Part shown: positions 24,701-39,400 of the stretch, piece after piece
Layout: every line of letters starts with the position of its first letter
How positions within the stretch are numbered: position 1 is the first letter of the stretch
Origin: Sitta carolinensis
Taxonomy: Eukaryota; Chordata; Aves; Passeriformes; Sittidae
Assembly: GCA_032173965.1 (NCBI GenBank)
Contig: CM063284.1
Coordinates: 65,098,863-65,162,862, forward strand
Direction: 5' to 3'
Length of the DNA: 64,000 nucleotides
Notes under the pieces: model-generated
The model's input: only the letters and a program-made list of their open reading frames with translations
Databases searched by the model: none
Told to the model about the DNA's origin: nothing
Made by a program: the position numbers and the translations under genes

Positions 24701-27700
24701 CAAGGACTTTGGGCTCAACTAAAGGCCTCAGGCTTTAGCAGAGGGTGGGTGCCTACATGCCTTGGTTAAGCTGTCTCTTAATCCTCCTGTGCCTCTGCTT
24801 CTTTACTTTGTGGTAGTTGTAACAGCAATATCTTATTTTCAAAGGTCTGTTGAAAGAAGTGCAGCTAAAAATATGGAAACCCCAATGACAGTTGGTGAAA
24901 AATGTGAAAAGCAGAAGGGGAGGGAAAAAAAAAGAAAATTATGAAAAAAATAAGCCAGTAATATCAGTTATAGACTTGCTTGCTATGAGAGGAGGGCGAT
25001 TGTTCCATTTGTTGCTTGCATATGTTTACTTTCTATCCCTTCCCAGTCCTCAAAACCTCTGCCAGCTCAACAACAACACAAGTCCTTCAGTGTAATCACA
25101 AATCTTTGCTCTTCAAGCCCAGGTAAAGACTAATAAGAAACTTTGCAGAGGATATCAAACCTAATGCAACAGAAATACAGCAGGTGGAGGGGAGAAAAGG
25201 GTTTGTGTCATCAGAATAGGACAGAAAGGATATTGAGTTTCCTTTGGAAGAAGGAAGAGTCAAGTCATCCTGTGTAGGAATTCCCTATCCAACTCGTGAG
25301 CACAGTGGATTGATTGTCTTTCCTTTTAGGCAGTCACATTGAGGGGAAGAGGAGTCATGGCTTTTCAAAAGTGTCCCACCTTCCTGATGCTATCCCTGTG
25401 TGAGTATTTCCCCTTCAAAGCTAAACCACTCTACCTAAATATTCTTTCAGAACAGCTCAATCCTTGAGCAAGATGTCAGTTTTTAAAGAGGCATCATTTA
25501 AAAGGCAAAGGGTAAGAAGCAAACAACATAAAAGCAGTCGCAAGAAAGCAAAGGAGGGGAGGAAGGGAGGGAAAGGATTCTGTTTTGCCTCTCTACAGCA
25601 ATTGTTTTGATACAGTATCCCTGTTGCATGAATTTTCCATATGCCTGTGTCAGATCCACTATTTCAAGCCACAGAGCTGTCAGATGCTCATTTTTTATGG
25701 CATGCTTACGTGGCAGGCCAACCTTTCTGTTGAATCAGTCAGTTTTTCACAAAGTTGGGATCTGCAACCCAGAAAGATGTGCATGCTCCTTTGGCCACGA
25801 AGTATCAACTTTGCAGCTGAAGTAAGCTGGCAAGGCAAACCACTATCTCTGGTACCTAACAATTGTTGTCAGAATCCATGCTTTTGCATGGAAAAAAACC
25901 ACATTAAGAGCAACATAAGGAATAGTAACTATTCTCTGCACATATATGAAGCAATGGAAATGCAGATTTAAATGATCAGATGCTATCGTAGATTGGCAAT
26001 TCTTAAAATAATCGTGAAAAAACTTACAAACATTTGTACCTGCTCAACTTGCTTTGTTTGTAACAAAATAAGGAGCAGGAGACATTTAGTTCATGAACAA
26101 AAGTCTTAATACTTAAATTAAAACTTAGTTTTGTAACTTAAGTGCCACAGACACTTTTTCCATTAGTCATATCTGATTACAAAACTCCATAATCCCACAA
26201 GTGAAATGAAAATATCAGTCACATGAGTATCACTTTACAAGGCTGAGGGAGGTGGGTGCCCATTTTTTACCTTACATCCCCAGCATTTGGCATCTGAGAG
26301 ATTATCTCCATTCTCCATGCCTCATATTTTGCTAAAATAAAATTGCATATTTAAATACAGCCTAAATGCTAATCAGGATATAAACATTTAAATAACAGAA
26401 TGCAGATCCATTAATCAAAACTGATTGATTACCAGCTCGCTTTCCATTTACTGGGGGCTCTTCTGTAAAATACGGCCTTAGTTACTGTTGCCAAAATTTT
26501 GTTTTTAAAGCCTCTTGGAGAAAAAGCCGATTACTTACAACATTGGCTCAAGAGACACATTTTAGGACACTGTTTCCTAGAAATGTGAGACTGCAATTTA
26601 TTTGCAGGTAACCACTACATAAATGTGCAACTGCACGTTTAACCCTTCTCTGTTATCTTAACACCACACTTTGTCTTCTCTCTCCCTTTTCCTCGTAACA
26701 GATTTTAAAGTATTTCATATTTCTGAATGTCCTTGCAGAACTACGTGGTTAGCCAGAAACTTTCAGCTCTGGAAGACACTGACCACTACATCCTTTTAAG
26801 GCAAATATTTCCCACTTGTAAGAAATTAATGTCCAGATTCTCACCTGTTTCCAAGCATTTTTTAACAGTATTTTATAAATGAATACATCCAACTATGGAA
26901 GGCCAGTGCTGGTGAGCTAGGACTGTCACTGGCCATGATGTGCAAATCGTGGTTTAGCAATCAAACTGAAAATCAGAAATTCACAAGCAGCATTTATAGG
27001 ATTTTACCACTTGACTGCAGGCGATACCAAGGTCCCCAGGAAAATATATTCTAATAGCTTCAATCTATCTTTTACTCTTGAGGCTACAAAATGACACAAG
27101 AAAGAAGGCTGCGAGGCATGTGGGCCACATCAGCCTGCTTATCACACACAGGTTTCCTTTGACTAAAGAGATCTACTGGAAAATCTCGTCAGTGTTTTGC
27201 TAAAGCATGGAGTTGAACATTCAAAAGAAAATCTGCTAGAATGTTAATTTCCTACAAATGGAAAAACAGAGAGGTGCTCTGCCCATGTCCCTCTCTTCCC
27301 CCTTCCCCCCAAAAGAACAAAAGTGCTAAAAATACTATAAAATCTGGGAAAATACTCCAATATTAACCCTCTTTTTTTTGCACTTTCAAGCAGTCCTAAA
27401 TGTGTTTATACAGATCTATGAGAAATGCAGCCATATGCACACTGTTATCTTGGAGAAACTGTTTGTGGAAACACTGCCTAAAATAATAGGGTCAGTTTTC
27501 AGATATACTGAAAATCCATTACTTGTTCTTGCTTCCCAAGCACATTACATACAGCTATCCCATCCTTCAAACCTGGCTTCTCTACAGCCAACTTCTTGTT
27601 CTGCTTTCTCGAAGCACTATAGAGATGTTATTCCTGAAGAACACACTTTAACTGTATTTTTTTATATCTACAGCTTTGTTCAAGGAGCAAACTGAAATGT

Positions 27701-30700
27701 GTGAGGTGTTCTCAATACCAAAGATTTGTCAGGTTTAAAAACAAGAGGAAAACCCAGGCAGGAATAAGATGACACTATGACTTTTTCTGTTTCCTAGATG
27801 CCCATGAGACTGTTTGTCACACTTGCATTAGCAGACAGAAAGGTACAAAAGAAAAAAAGCACAGAAGAATAATAAAAATTTGTTAAAAAAATAAAGTCTT
27901 AAAGAAGAATATACTATTTATTTACTTTTGAAAAGGCATGACAGAAGTCAGTCATAAGATACTGGGGAAACATTAATAATTAAAATGTGTTTTTTGGCAA
28001 GACCATATCCCACCTGGATGCCTATGAAAATGTCCCATAAGTTCTGGGATGCATCCCCATCTGTGTATGATGCTCTCTCTCACTCTAAGATAGGATTCTA
28101 GCCTAATTAATGAGTTTAAGAGAGAGATGATTGACCCTTTCAACAGAGTAGACCCACATTTTAGCAGCCAAACAAGACAAACTGGCTTGCTTTCTTCCAC
28201 TGCAGCAATGGATTTCACGTACACGAACAGGGATGGCAGCCAGGTTCTGCAGCAATTTTGGTACCAGACCTTGCTGAAAGGGCACTAAGGACCAATTGCA
28301 TTTCATAAGTCTGACAAAAGGAAAATCATCTGGTGTGAGAACAGCAATTTCTCCTGGTATCTCCAAAAGTTACATCACCATTTCAGAATTTTAAGAAAGA
28401 AAAGGAGAGAAAAAAAAGCATGTAAGGAAAACACTATTCTGAACACAGTAACAGACACATACATCTGGATATAGCACACGCAGGCAGTGTTCTAAGATAA
28501 ATGCAATATTTTATTGTCACAGAAATGTATGTTGTTTAAAACAAAAAGACACCAGGGAAAACAAAATTAAACATTCCATAAACTGTGAATACAAAAAATG
28601 GTACTATCACACCTCCTAAAAAATAAATGCAATATTTGAGACAAATGCAGCAAGTCTTCGTTGTAAACTACATAAAGATACGTTTGAAAATTACTAGATC
28701 ACTCCTGCAATAAAGTTTAGTATTTTCATAGTTCCTAAGCTGCCTCTGGGCCACAAAAGCACTGCCCTTACACTGAAGAAGGCAATTCTCCTTTACGATC
28801 CAAGGCATCAGACTATGCGATGTACATATTTTGCTCTGCCTCTTGACAGCAGAGAATTACAGGAACACTTGGGCATATTAGGAATTCTACTAAAAAAATT
28901 ATAGAATACAGTATTTTAAACACTATTAATACATACACCACTGTGTTTTCTTCATGGACCTGTGACAGAAATACTTTCTGTAAGAAATCCTAAAGCAGGA
29001 AGAAAGGTAAAATCAATACATCTACTGACTACGAGACATGCACTTCTTTTCAAAAAGCACACTGGATAGAGATTCCTTACAGGTAATAGAACAGCAAAAT
29101 CACCACAGCAATTATATTTTAAGTGCCACTTCCATACACTTTTTTGCTTCTGGCTCTGAATTCTGTCTGCATTGCAACCTTTACAGTAAGAACAAGCCTG
29201 CAATCTCCCATCTGACTTAACAGAGCTCAGTAGTTTAAAACAATGTCATTTAATACTAACTTACCCTACTTCCCAGCCCCCAAAATTAGGCCAAAAATGA
29301 GAGGAAATCATGCGGTGTGCTCTGGATATTCCATGACTACCACTGCTGGCAGGGAGTAAGCCACATATTTCATAGGTAACTAGGAACACACACACAGTTT
29401 GTTTTGTAGCGACACTACACCGTGGGCTCCTGCTGAACCACTGCTTTTCCTCCCTGCAGCTCAGTCCAAACCTTTCCCAGTTTCATCTCAGGAGCTCTGT
29501 ACTGGGATTTACCAAGGGCACTTGCTGGGAACTTATCTTTTAAACACACAGGAATTCAGGGGAAAGAAACTTCATGGGGTATTTAAAATATGAACATGTA
29601 TCCTCTAGTTACTGTTTCTGTTGGCAATCAAAGATGTTAAATCCAACCAATTACTGAATTGGCCATATGCATACGACAAAGATTAAATTTTCAAGTACAG
29701 ATATTTTTTCAACTTTGCCTTAGAAAAAAATCCTCCTGCTTATCACAACCTGTGGATCCTTACAAAGACATTTCTTCTTCAGCCTGCCACCAAAGGTTAT
29801 ACAGGAATTGCTAAGCCAGCATAGTCTCTGAGCAGCCTCATTCTGAAAGAAGCTTTAAAGGCATTTTAAAAAACTTTTATTTAAAAAACAAACAGCACTG
29901 AACTAGACCTTCTCCACTTCCCCCATAAATGCTTTACTGAAGGCTCCAAAAATCTGCCTCTGTCGTGGTGTTTTATTTCCCCCCCTCCTTCCTCTTAATG
30001 TAAATATTCTGAGTTATGATACATTTAATCAAGTGGTGGGAAGGACTGCACTTTGCCCAACACACGTGATTTGGAAACTTAAAAGTCCAGTTTATTCATC
30101 TGCTTTAACATTGCAAGAAAAATCTTACTTTCCCAACTAAGAGCCCCTGTTTCTCTCTCCATAATCTCATAAGCCATTACTGAACTAAAACGCTTAACAC
30201 AGAAGTCCAACATACCAAAGAAAAGAACAAGCCTAGGAACTTCATAGTGGTATAACCAGCTCTCTGAAAATGTGTGGCTCTAGGAAATCTCCTTTATGTT
30301 TTCTAGCAGATATATTTATAGCAGTCTGCATTTTAAAATCAAAATATCTGATTGTAAGAAGAAACTCAGAAACACACACCGTGAAAGAGAACAATTCCTG
30401 GATTAAAAACTGAAACAGAACAACATAACTTAAAACAGTCTTTTGCAAAGTTTCCTGAATATATTAAGGTGGGCTATGAGTGACTGTTTTGAAGGTAGCA
30501 ACTGACTGTGGTTAGAAAAAAAAGCAGTTCTCATCTTTTCAACAATTTTGCAAAGGGTTAGGTCAAACAGATGCTCCCACCTTACATACAGACAACTGTG
30601 CTATTACTGAGCTCCCTGCCCAAGGTCCAGCATGCCTGTCCACTGTACCTAAGGACTGGGAATTCTTTCCACAGACAAGAATCCTCACCTGGAGTAGCAA

Positions 30701-33700
30701 ACAAGCATTTGGAACACAAGCCCTTTCAAGCATAGTAGCACCGGCAGATGCAAGTTCGAAGGAAACAGTTACTATGCTTGCAAATTCCTCTGGTGTCTTT
30801 TTATTAAGCAGAGTTAATTAGGACAAGGTATTTTTAAATGGTAACAATGTTCTTGGACAGTTTACTGGGATGGATATAAGACACAGCAGTAACGCTAGCA
30901 CAATTGCAAGGCCCAGTGGACTGAAAACTTCAAAGTTTGAAAATACTGACAGGAGTCAACAGACAAACTTGCATAGCTCTGAAGCCCTAAAAAGTCAATT
31001 GTGAAAACATGAGACCACAAGCCTTTGCCTTTTTCAAAACAGCCATTTAACACGTAGTCAGCCATAAATCTGCAAGAAGGCTCTCAAGGTTCTCTGGAAT
31101 TTTGCTATTTACATGCTTTTCAAATGGTTACGTATTAGTGGTGGCTGTTGGGTTTTCATTTGTTGTGTGGGTTTTTTACACACAAACACACACACCCACA
31201 TGTAACCTGCCCCCATTTAAAGTTACCTTACACACACACTCATGGCAATCCAAATATAGATTCTGAGATACAAAAATTAAAAAAAAAAAACACAGGAAAC
31301 TAAACAAAAAGCCATATTCTTCTAAGAGCTCATAAGAAACCTTGGTTCTTAGAAAATGTAATTGTTAGCCTCAAAAGACTGGTCTTAGTTTCTTCCCAAA
31401 GTCAACTGCCTGCTGCAACAGAAATACTTGAAAGAACAGCTGCTGAAATCTTACTTTTTGTTTCTCTTTTCATAACTACCATTTTCTTCATGACCCTCCT
31501 AACACACTGGAGTTCATGCTTCAGCAAACGTCAAATTCCGTAGCGTTTCTTACTCCACACTCAATTAGCAATAAAGTAGATAACAGATGTAAAGGTGAGG
31601 CAGAATTAAAGACGTGGACTGTTTCTACTTCAATGTATTCTGAAAGAAATCTAAACTGGATTATACATAGCTTTCAAGTCCCAGTTCACTGCTACTTTTT
31701 TTGTTTCCATAGGAATTTAATTTTTTTGACATTACCCTTGACCATTCCTTTCCAGCTCAAGCCTGATATCTAACTGCAATTATAATGGTTTTCTATTACA
31801 TAAAAATACAGTTTGTTGTTTCCTGAAATCACAAGAGCAGAACTAAGCTCTTTCCTCCATTCTTTTTTTATCATCAATATACTTGCAGGTATTTCTTTGC
31901 AATCCTGTTAGCTGGAATACCATTTTTACACCTTCCCCCATCATGTTATTTTAACTCCCTCTGAAAGCACCTATTTTCACCATGGTCTATACCCAACAGT
32001 ATTGTATTATCCAAATTTTCTTTTCCCAATATTTAGCATGTATATGCAAAAATCTATAAATACATATTCAAAGCTGTTAGTGCCAGCTACAATCAAGTTT
32101 AATTTTCTGGATCTCCTTTTTAATTTCTTAAATCTTAGCCAATTTTTGTTCATTCTGAATGAAATTTCTACACCAAATTTTAGAAAGAGTGTTTTATTTT
32201 ATTTATCATTAAGGTGTCAGCTGAGACCAGTTAAGTTTCCATCTGGCTTACCAGCACAATAAAATTTCTAAAGTCATCCATTAAGAACCTGCAGCACTTG
32301 TGAAGTTTGAAAATTTGTCAGAAGGAGGATTCTGGAAGGCAAAGCAAAGAAAGCAGAAACAGGGAACACACCTTTTGTTATCCTCATGAAAATCTAGACC
32401 TGCTTTTGGGCAATTAAAGACGCTCAAAAAAGCCTGCTGCTCACAGATGGCAAATACAGGCTTACAACAGTTTCACCATGAGTTCAAGGAAGAGGCAAAA
32501 GGCAACCCCTGCCTCTGTGCTGTCTATCCCTGCCATTGCCAGTGGCTCCAGCTCCAGCAAGGGTTTACAGCATGAGGGAACACCCAACCCAAGAAGCCAA
32601 CCCAGATGATGCTGGCAAAACTCGCTCTGAGTGCCACTACTTCTTCCACGGTGGGCCCAGCAAACAGACAAGTGAGAAGGGCAACACACATGGGGAACAA
32701 ACATCTGAGGTGGGCAGGAGGCAGGACCACTTACACCTCCTCTTCCAGCAGCAATGGCTCAAACCGGTCTCAGAACCAACCGAGAAATGACATTAAAGGT
32801 GCTCCTCTCTAGAAACCTTTCCCGCCAGTGAGTATTCCCTCCTGGCTTCAGGGGCTTTCTCGGCAACAGCTTGAAACTCTGATGCATGATGATGATGAAC
32901 ACTACTCACTGATGGGAGAGATTCCTTTCTTCAGAGCCCTGTGCCAGGTCCAGGCAGGGCACACCAGCACACACTGCCCAGCTCACACAACAGAAACCTG
33001 CGCTGCAGCTTGAGGTCCCAACACGTCAGTGACTCACAGGAGAAGGTTGTGGTTCGATATGGTGGAATTTCTTGGGGTTTTAGTTTAGTATTTTAGAAGG
33101 CAGGAAGTAAGCTTTAAGAATACCTTTTAAATGTTAAGATTGTGAGGTGAAGCAGCAAGAAGTCAGAGGATGCCAAAAGCAAGGGTGTTTATGCAAACGA
33201 AGCCAGTGCACAAACTGAGCTGTGCTCACTGCTTGGCTCTGTTTACTACCAGTTTCTTCATCATCTTTTCCGTTATTTAGCCACCGAGTGTCTGCTTCAC
33301 AACACTAACAACTTCATTTTCTGAGTCATTAAAAGCTGATGTGGTACTGGTATATTCAGTTTACAGCAGAAAACAGAGCATGAAGAGACCAGGAGACAGA
33401 GAGAGAATAAAAGATGTGCCAAAAGTTTTGGCCAATTTTGGATCTTCAGCTTACATTACTTAGACCTTGGTTTTGGTTTTTTTTAACGTACCTTGCACTT
33501 TGGCAGTATTTTGCACCAAATTGTCACCACGGTGGAACAACTGTGGTTGCATAAACCCAGAACTTGTGCCTGGTTATCTCAAGTCAGGCAAAGTGCAGCA
33601 CTCACCATTGGCTGTAAAGGTTTAGTGTAAGAGAATCTCTCAGTCTCAACACAAGAAACTCAGTGTTAGAGGCAGAAATTCAACACAGCCCTCTCAAAGC

Positions 33701-36700
33701 AGCAGTGGCTAGTGTCATCCACCCTACTGTTCCTTCCCCTCTTGCAATCCACTCTCAACAGGCATTTGTCCACCAACTGTGGCTACTGACACAGGACCCC
33801 AATGATCCTGTGCAGTGACTAGGTCTACACCCTGCTGAAAACACATGATCAAATTTAGGTAAATGGCACAATGAGACAGGAGCAATGGAGATTATTGGAA
33901 AAGGTGGCAAATTGCAGCTTTAAACATAGCCTTTCTTACACCATGGAGTATGTGGGACAATTTTCTGCATTTAGACATCATTCACATTACAATAAAATTT
34001 ATGGTCTGTGGGCACATTGATATCTAATTTGCAAGATGCTGGAACATACACACCATAAGACAGTCTAAAGATCTTACATCTTTAACCAGTTAAACAACAA
34101 AAGCAAAAAAACCAAACGTTATCCTTCCACATCCCAAATGAGAAACTCAAGACACACAGGAAGAGAGTACTTCTGTGGTCAACAGGAGATCTGTCTATTC
34201 ACTGCATTACAGGTGGAACTGCAGGTACTCCAGCTGGTGTCAGACCAACAGAGCCATGCATTCTCTCTACCTTCATGAGAGACGTCTGAAGCTTAGACTT
34301 GGTTTGTAGAGGAAATTATACAAAACTATCTGATATACAGAAACAAAAAACTGCTGCCAAATCATGGGATATTTCTGTATCAAAGTCACCAAGCCAAAAA
34401 CTCTGATGTTTTGTTCCACCTGTGTCTCACTCTTGCACCAGAAACTTAGGCAATACACATATGCAACACCTTTACATGTAAGCCACAGAGTGCAGACCAC
34501 CAGAACTGCTAACGTACTAATACTGCAAGATCAGCCCCCCTGGAACTAAATTAGAGCATCATTTTTTTCTCAGAAACAATACCAAGACCCAAAAGTCAAA
34601 TGTGCTTTTACACTTGACTCAAGCAAGCCCAAATCCTAGAAGCAAGCCTTGAGAAATCTCCATATTTTTATTAAGTCATTTGATGAAAATCATGAATAAA
34701 GAAAAGCACACCAATCTATTCATAACTTACACAGACTACACAACCAACATTAATCAGGACTATCAATCTGTCAGCTTTCATCGTAGACAGACCTATTTCA
34801 GCACTAAAAGCACATTACAGTCTTAACACGAAGAGACTTTGCTAACTCACACTTGGGAGGCAGAAGATGACCAGCTCTTCTGGACATTTTAAGGCCATAA
34901 CATACTCAACTTTCCAGCAAACTTAAGCATGCTTTTCAGATTAGTGCAAAGCTATCAACCTGTTCAGCAAAGTTACTCATATTATACTTGCATTTCCTTA
35001 TCAAATGCAAAATGCTAGAAGATTTGGAAGCTGACATTGAACATTATGGGCCTGTCTGATATTTTTTCCAAAGAGATATACTTGATTGAGAAGGAAAAAC
35101 AGCAACAACTTGTCTCCTGAAAAATAACAAAAAGCTTATCTAGAAGGAGACAAAATTCAAAATATTTGTTAGAGTTTTGTTTTGGTGAATCACAGCACTG
35201 TGCTAAACAGCGTACACATAACAAAACTTTTCATTTTAAACTCTGCAACTGGGTACTTCTAAGTAAACAAAAACATGAGTCGCTTTTCCTTCTATATCCT
35301 CACAACCATCTGACAACAAACCAAGCCCACTCAGCCCTGCTAAAAGTATGATTCTCTAATGTAACTGTACTTCTGGGAATACATTACGGATTCTGTGAAA
35401 TGTTTTGTTACATGTGTGGATCAATTGGCCATGTAAATTCAGGGTGCAGCCACATGCAAAGGAGTCTTTTTGCTAGCTTTAGTGAGCTAAAACAGTAAAG
35501 AAAAATAAGAAAAAGAGACCTCTGGATGTCTGAGCAAGAGAGGTATTTTCCTCTTTTGCAAATATTTTCATCTTTGTTTTCTGAAGGAGAAATGATGATG
35601 CTTTTGATTAGCAACACAATGCACGCCATTAATATTTTAAAAACTAAGACAACATCAAGAACACCCCCTTATGAACTCAGCTCCAGTCACATCACTGATG
35701 GACAACTCATGCCAGGATTTTCCCAGGCATACCTTTGGCCTCCACCTCAGAAACTAAACACTGTCCAGAACTTCCATGCATCCCACCTGTATCTTTCTTT
35801 GAGACCTGGAAAATTTTAATTTCTTTCAAATTTTAGCCACTCAGCCCCACTGCTGGGGATGACAACTACTGTTAAATTGGTCAGGAGACTAAGCTTGACA
35901 CTGTGCATGACTCCTCTTACCAAAGTAGCAACATGTTTCATGCTAGGGAGGGATTTGCAGTAAGAAGCAGGGAAGGCTGATGTGACAAAACAACCTAATG
36001 AAACAAGGGCAGCACAGCACTTCTTATTGGTACCTTCAGATTCAACATGCTCATACAGATGCAAACAGGCATCCAAGCCATGTCACTAATACATTCATGA
36101 AAACAAATGGCCAACTAATTAGATTAGTTTTTATTTGCAAAATGTTTCCCATACCCCATCTTACTTATATAGGTTTCTTTTCCTGCTGTATAATCAGGTC
36201 AGCACAGCACTATATTGACTCATCTATAAGCAGACAGTGAAATCTTCAGGATAAAAGACAGTGAAATCTTCAGAATATAAGGATCTTCTCTGATGCTAAC
36301 ACTTTAGAGCCACTGCTTTTCTGCCAAAGGCTGTCAGATCTCTCAGAATATACAAATGCGCAAAATCAAGCCAGGACACAAAACAAAGAGCCTTAAGGTT
36401 TCCTGACAAAATCATAAATTTAGCTCTCAATATTAAACAATGTTACTACATTTTCCCCAAACAATAAGGCTGCTTATGGTAAACACAGCCAATATTAAAA
36501 CCTTCAAAACTTATTCCTACACTGCAGCAAACCTCAAATTAACTAATGAGAGTGTGTGTGGGAATCTCTATGGTGGTTTTTCTCCTGTGTGTTCTCTTGG
36601 AAAGAAGCAGGAGAGGGATTGTGTTGGGGTTTCTTTAAGGGAAAATACTTTAGGTTCTTGGGCTTGGTTATTTATTCTCCAGGCTGATTTGGACTGCAAG

Positions 36701-39400
36701 TGCAACCCAAATAACTCATCTAATGCACAACAGCATAGAGAGTCTCAAGGGCTGTTCAACAGTGATCTCCAAAAAAGTTAAACATTGATGGGCTCTGAGC
36801 AAGTCTAGTTAAAGCTGCTGGCAATTTGATTGCTATGGGGCAATGAGAGGAGCTGGCAGCAGGGAAGGAGAAGCCAGGTAAGGCCATGGAATGTTCTTTG
36901 TACATAGTACAAAAGGTGATAATCAGGTTTTGACAACTTAAAAATAGCTCTTAACCTAAAAACCTGTAAAAACACAGGTTACTTAATCTTACACCTTCGT
37001 CTTTCAAATGTTACAGAACACATCTTTTTGGCTGACGAGTTTGCTGAGTTTCACCTTCAACCATATATATTTATGCTTTTTTGCACACTTAGTTGTCATC
37101 AATACTAATTACCATGGATTAAACCACATGCTAAACCACCCATTTTTTTAAGTTTTAATGGTTAATTAATTGCATCAATTTAAGATGTGTTTTTTATACA
37201 CAAAAGTAAGCAGTGAGAAAACAGACCTTGCAAAACCTTTCAGTTTCCCCAAGTTCCAGCAAAAACTGATGTTTCAAGCAAATATTTCCCGCAATGCTCC
37301 CAGGGACTGATAATATGACTAAAGAAAGTGAAATCCAGTGTTCTTCATTATCTAGACTAGAAATGGAAATAGTGTATAACTAATGAGAAGTAAACTGATT
37401 TTTCAAATCACTTCACCTCTAACAACCCATGACAGAAGCAATACATGCTCACAAGGTGTTGAAGTTTGCAGCAACCTGTATAGTTTTGACAATCATTTAG
37501 CTGTTCCAACATAATTTCTAACTATGGGCTTGCTGTATACTGCTATTTCACTTCTCAACATTTAACCCATCTCAACTCATTCAAGAACTTCATTAGTTGT
37601 AGAAAAATAGGAACTGATGAAAACTGCTGTAACGGGGTTGATAAAAGCTAAATGACTGGAGAAATTATGCAAAGAAAAAAGGCAGCTAATTTCTTACACA
37701 ATTAAGAGTTTAATTAGATTATTTATTTAAGTGAATAGAGAGCTTTACAATAGATTTAACTCCTATTAAGTTGCAAGCAATACAAGAGTAGATATCAGTC
37801 AGAGTACTAAAATTAGATCACTCTCATATTTGATCAGGAAACATAAGCTCAGTTATGTCAGCAACTTGGTAAGCAGCAATATTAAAAACTCAGCTCTGAT
37901 TTATTACTTCACATCCAGTAACAAGGAAAAATGTAAAATTTCTGATCTGTGAGAGAGGTTTATCCATCATTCCAAAATGCTACTCAGCACTTTCTGAATG
38001 AAGACACTGCAAAAATGTCTTCTCCAGCAGAGATTGTTAGTGGTAGCAATGACAACAATCTGCAAACACGAGGTCTCAGATACAGCTGTATGCACAAGCC
38101 ATTGAGAGACTCTCAACTGTAAACTGAGACACATGAGGATATCTACTGTGTTTTGACACAAAAAAGTTAAAACCAGAATCAAATGCTGTTCCTACCCCTA
38201 AAGCCGTATGTTGATGTTTGTGGTTTTATAATGGCTTTTTTTCCTCTGAAGGGATGCTTCCACACTGCAATTGTAAAATTAACCTGAAAAAAGCTGATGA
38301 CAGCTACATGTAAGGGTGCAGGTGGAAGCATGTTCTCCTGAAAGCTGGGTAAAAGGGTGGGGATGGAAGCGTGTTCTCCCTCAACACGGATGTCTGCTTG
38401 CCAACTGACCTGCATTTTTCCTCTCATTTAATTCCTCTAGGGCCACTTCTACCAAGGCAGTAACAAATATCCATAGGATCAGGTTCCTTACATTTGTACG
38501 GGCTTGGTAAAGTGCACTGGGATTTTGTTCAAGGAAATGCCAGGACATTTAAGCCTGCCAGTTTGCAGAGCAGGTTTCTTGCCTGCTTGCCTCTTATAGC
38601 CAAGCTACCATGTGGCTTTGCAAAGGCAGGAGAGCGAGGAGACCAAGGTCAAAATGAGCAACGCTTAAGGTAGCATGGGTGACAGGTGATGGATAAATAG
38701 TGAGAAGTCATGCATAGGAGGAGATTTGGATCCCCTCAAAAGCAAGCCAAACTGACAACTATTAAAGAAAAACAACTACCGGCTGCCAGATGTCAAGTTC
38801 TGCCACGTCACACCCATTTCCCACCTCCCCCTGTATTTCAACTGTAAATTCTCTGATAAGGAAACTGCTTCTTCCTTTTCATTTTCCCAAGTTCATGCTG
38901 GCTATTGCTGTAAGCTGGAGAATATCAAGAATGCTGTCAAGTACAGAGACTGCAGGAATAAGGACAGATTCCAGTTATTTCTCTGTGAAAATTAGAGCGG
39001 TCTCATGGACAACTCCTAAAACTTGCTTACAAACTACTTTTGGAACAAAACCAACTTCTTAAATATATATTCCTTTAACCTCATAATTGAAACTGCAACT
39101 GAGTTTCCCAAGAGCTTTTCCTTCTCAGCTGAGAGCTACATACCTCTCAGATTTCTGGGATGTATCTGCTTTGTCCGAGGCATTTTCCTCTAATCTCATG
39201 CACCGCTTTCTCCTCTCAGAAATGGAAAGTACAGCAAGCAGAGAGATGGCAGCTCCATAAACTTGTCAAAGGGCTCAGTTAATCCGTATGCTAAAAAAAC
39301 AGAGAGAGAAAGTTATGAGATGTAGGCATCAATAAGAAAAACAAAGATACCTATCTGATCCCTTTCATCCTCAAATGACTATGGAAATTAGCAAGAAATA
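21786..39400. other. Long non-coding stretch (probable intron or intergenic)
   Basis: Nearly 18 kb without a convincing exon. It contains a homeodomain-site-rich patch at about 26,400-26,440, a (CA)-rich patch at 31,178-31,200, a GC-richer unclassified block at about 32,460-33,010, a palindromic CTAATTAG at 36,115-36,122 followed by a POU-like TTATTTGCA, and a 24-bp tandem duplication at 36,232-36,279. An AATAAA on the minus strand near 28,510 could end a minus-strand transcript, but nothing else supports a 3' UTR. Confidence 0.5.
36232..36279 (+). repeat. 24-bp direct tandem duplication
   Basis: AGACAGTGAAATCTTCAGGA and the four bases after it (36232-36255) are followed immediately by a near-identical copy, 36256-36279, which differs only toward its end. 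This fits a recent replication-slippage duplication. Confidence 0.9.
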
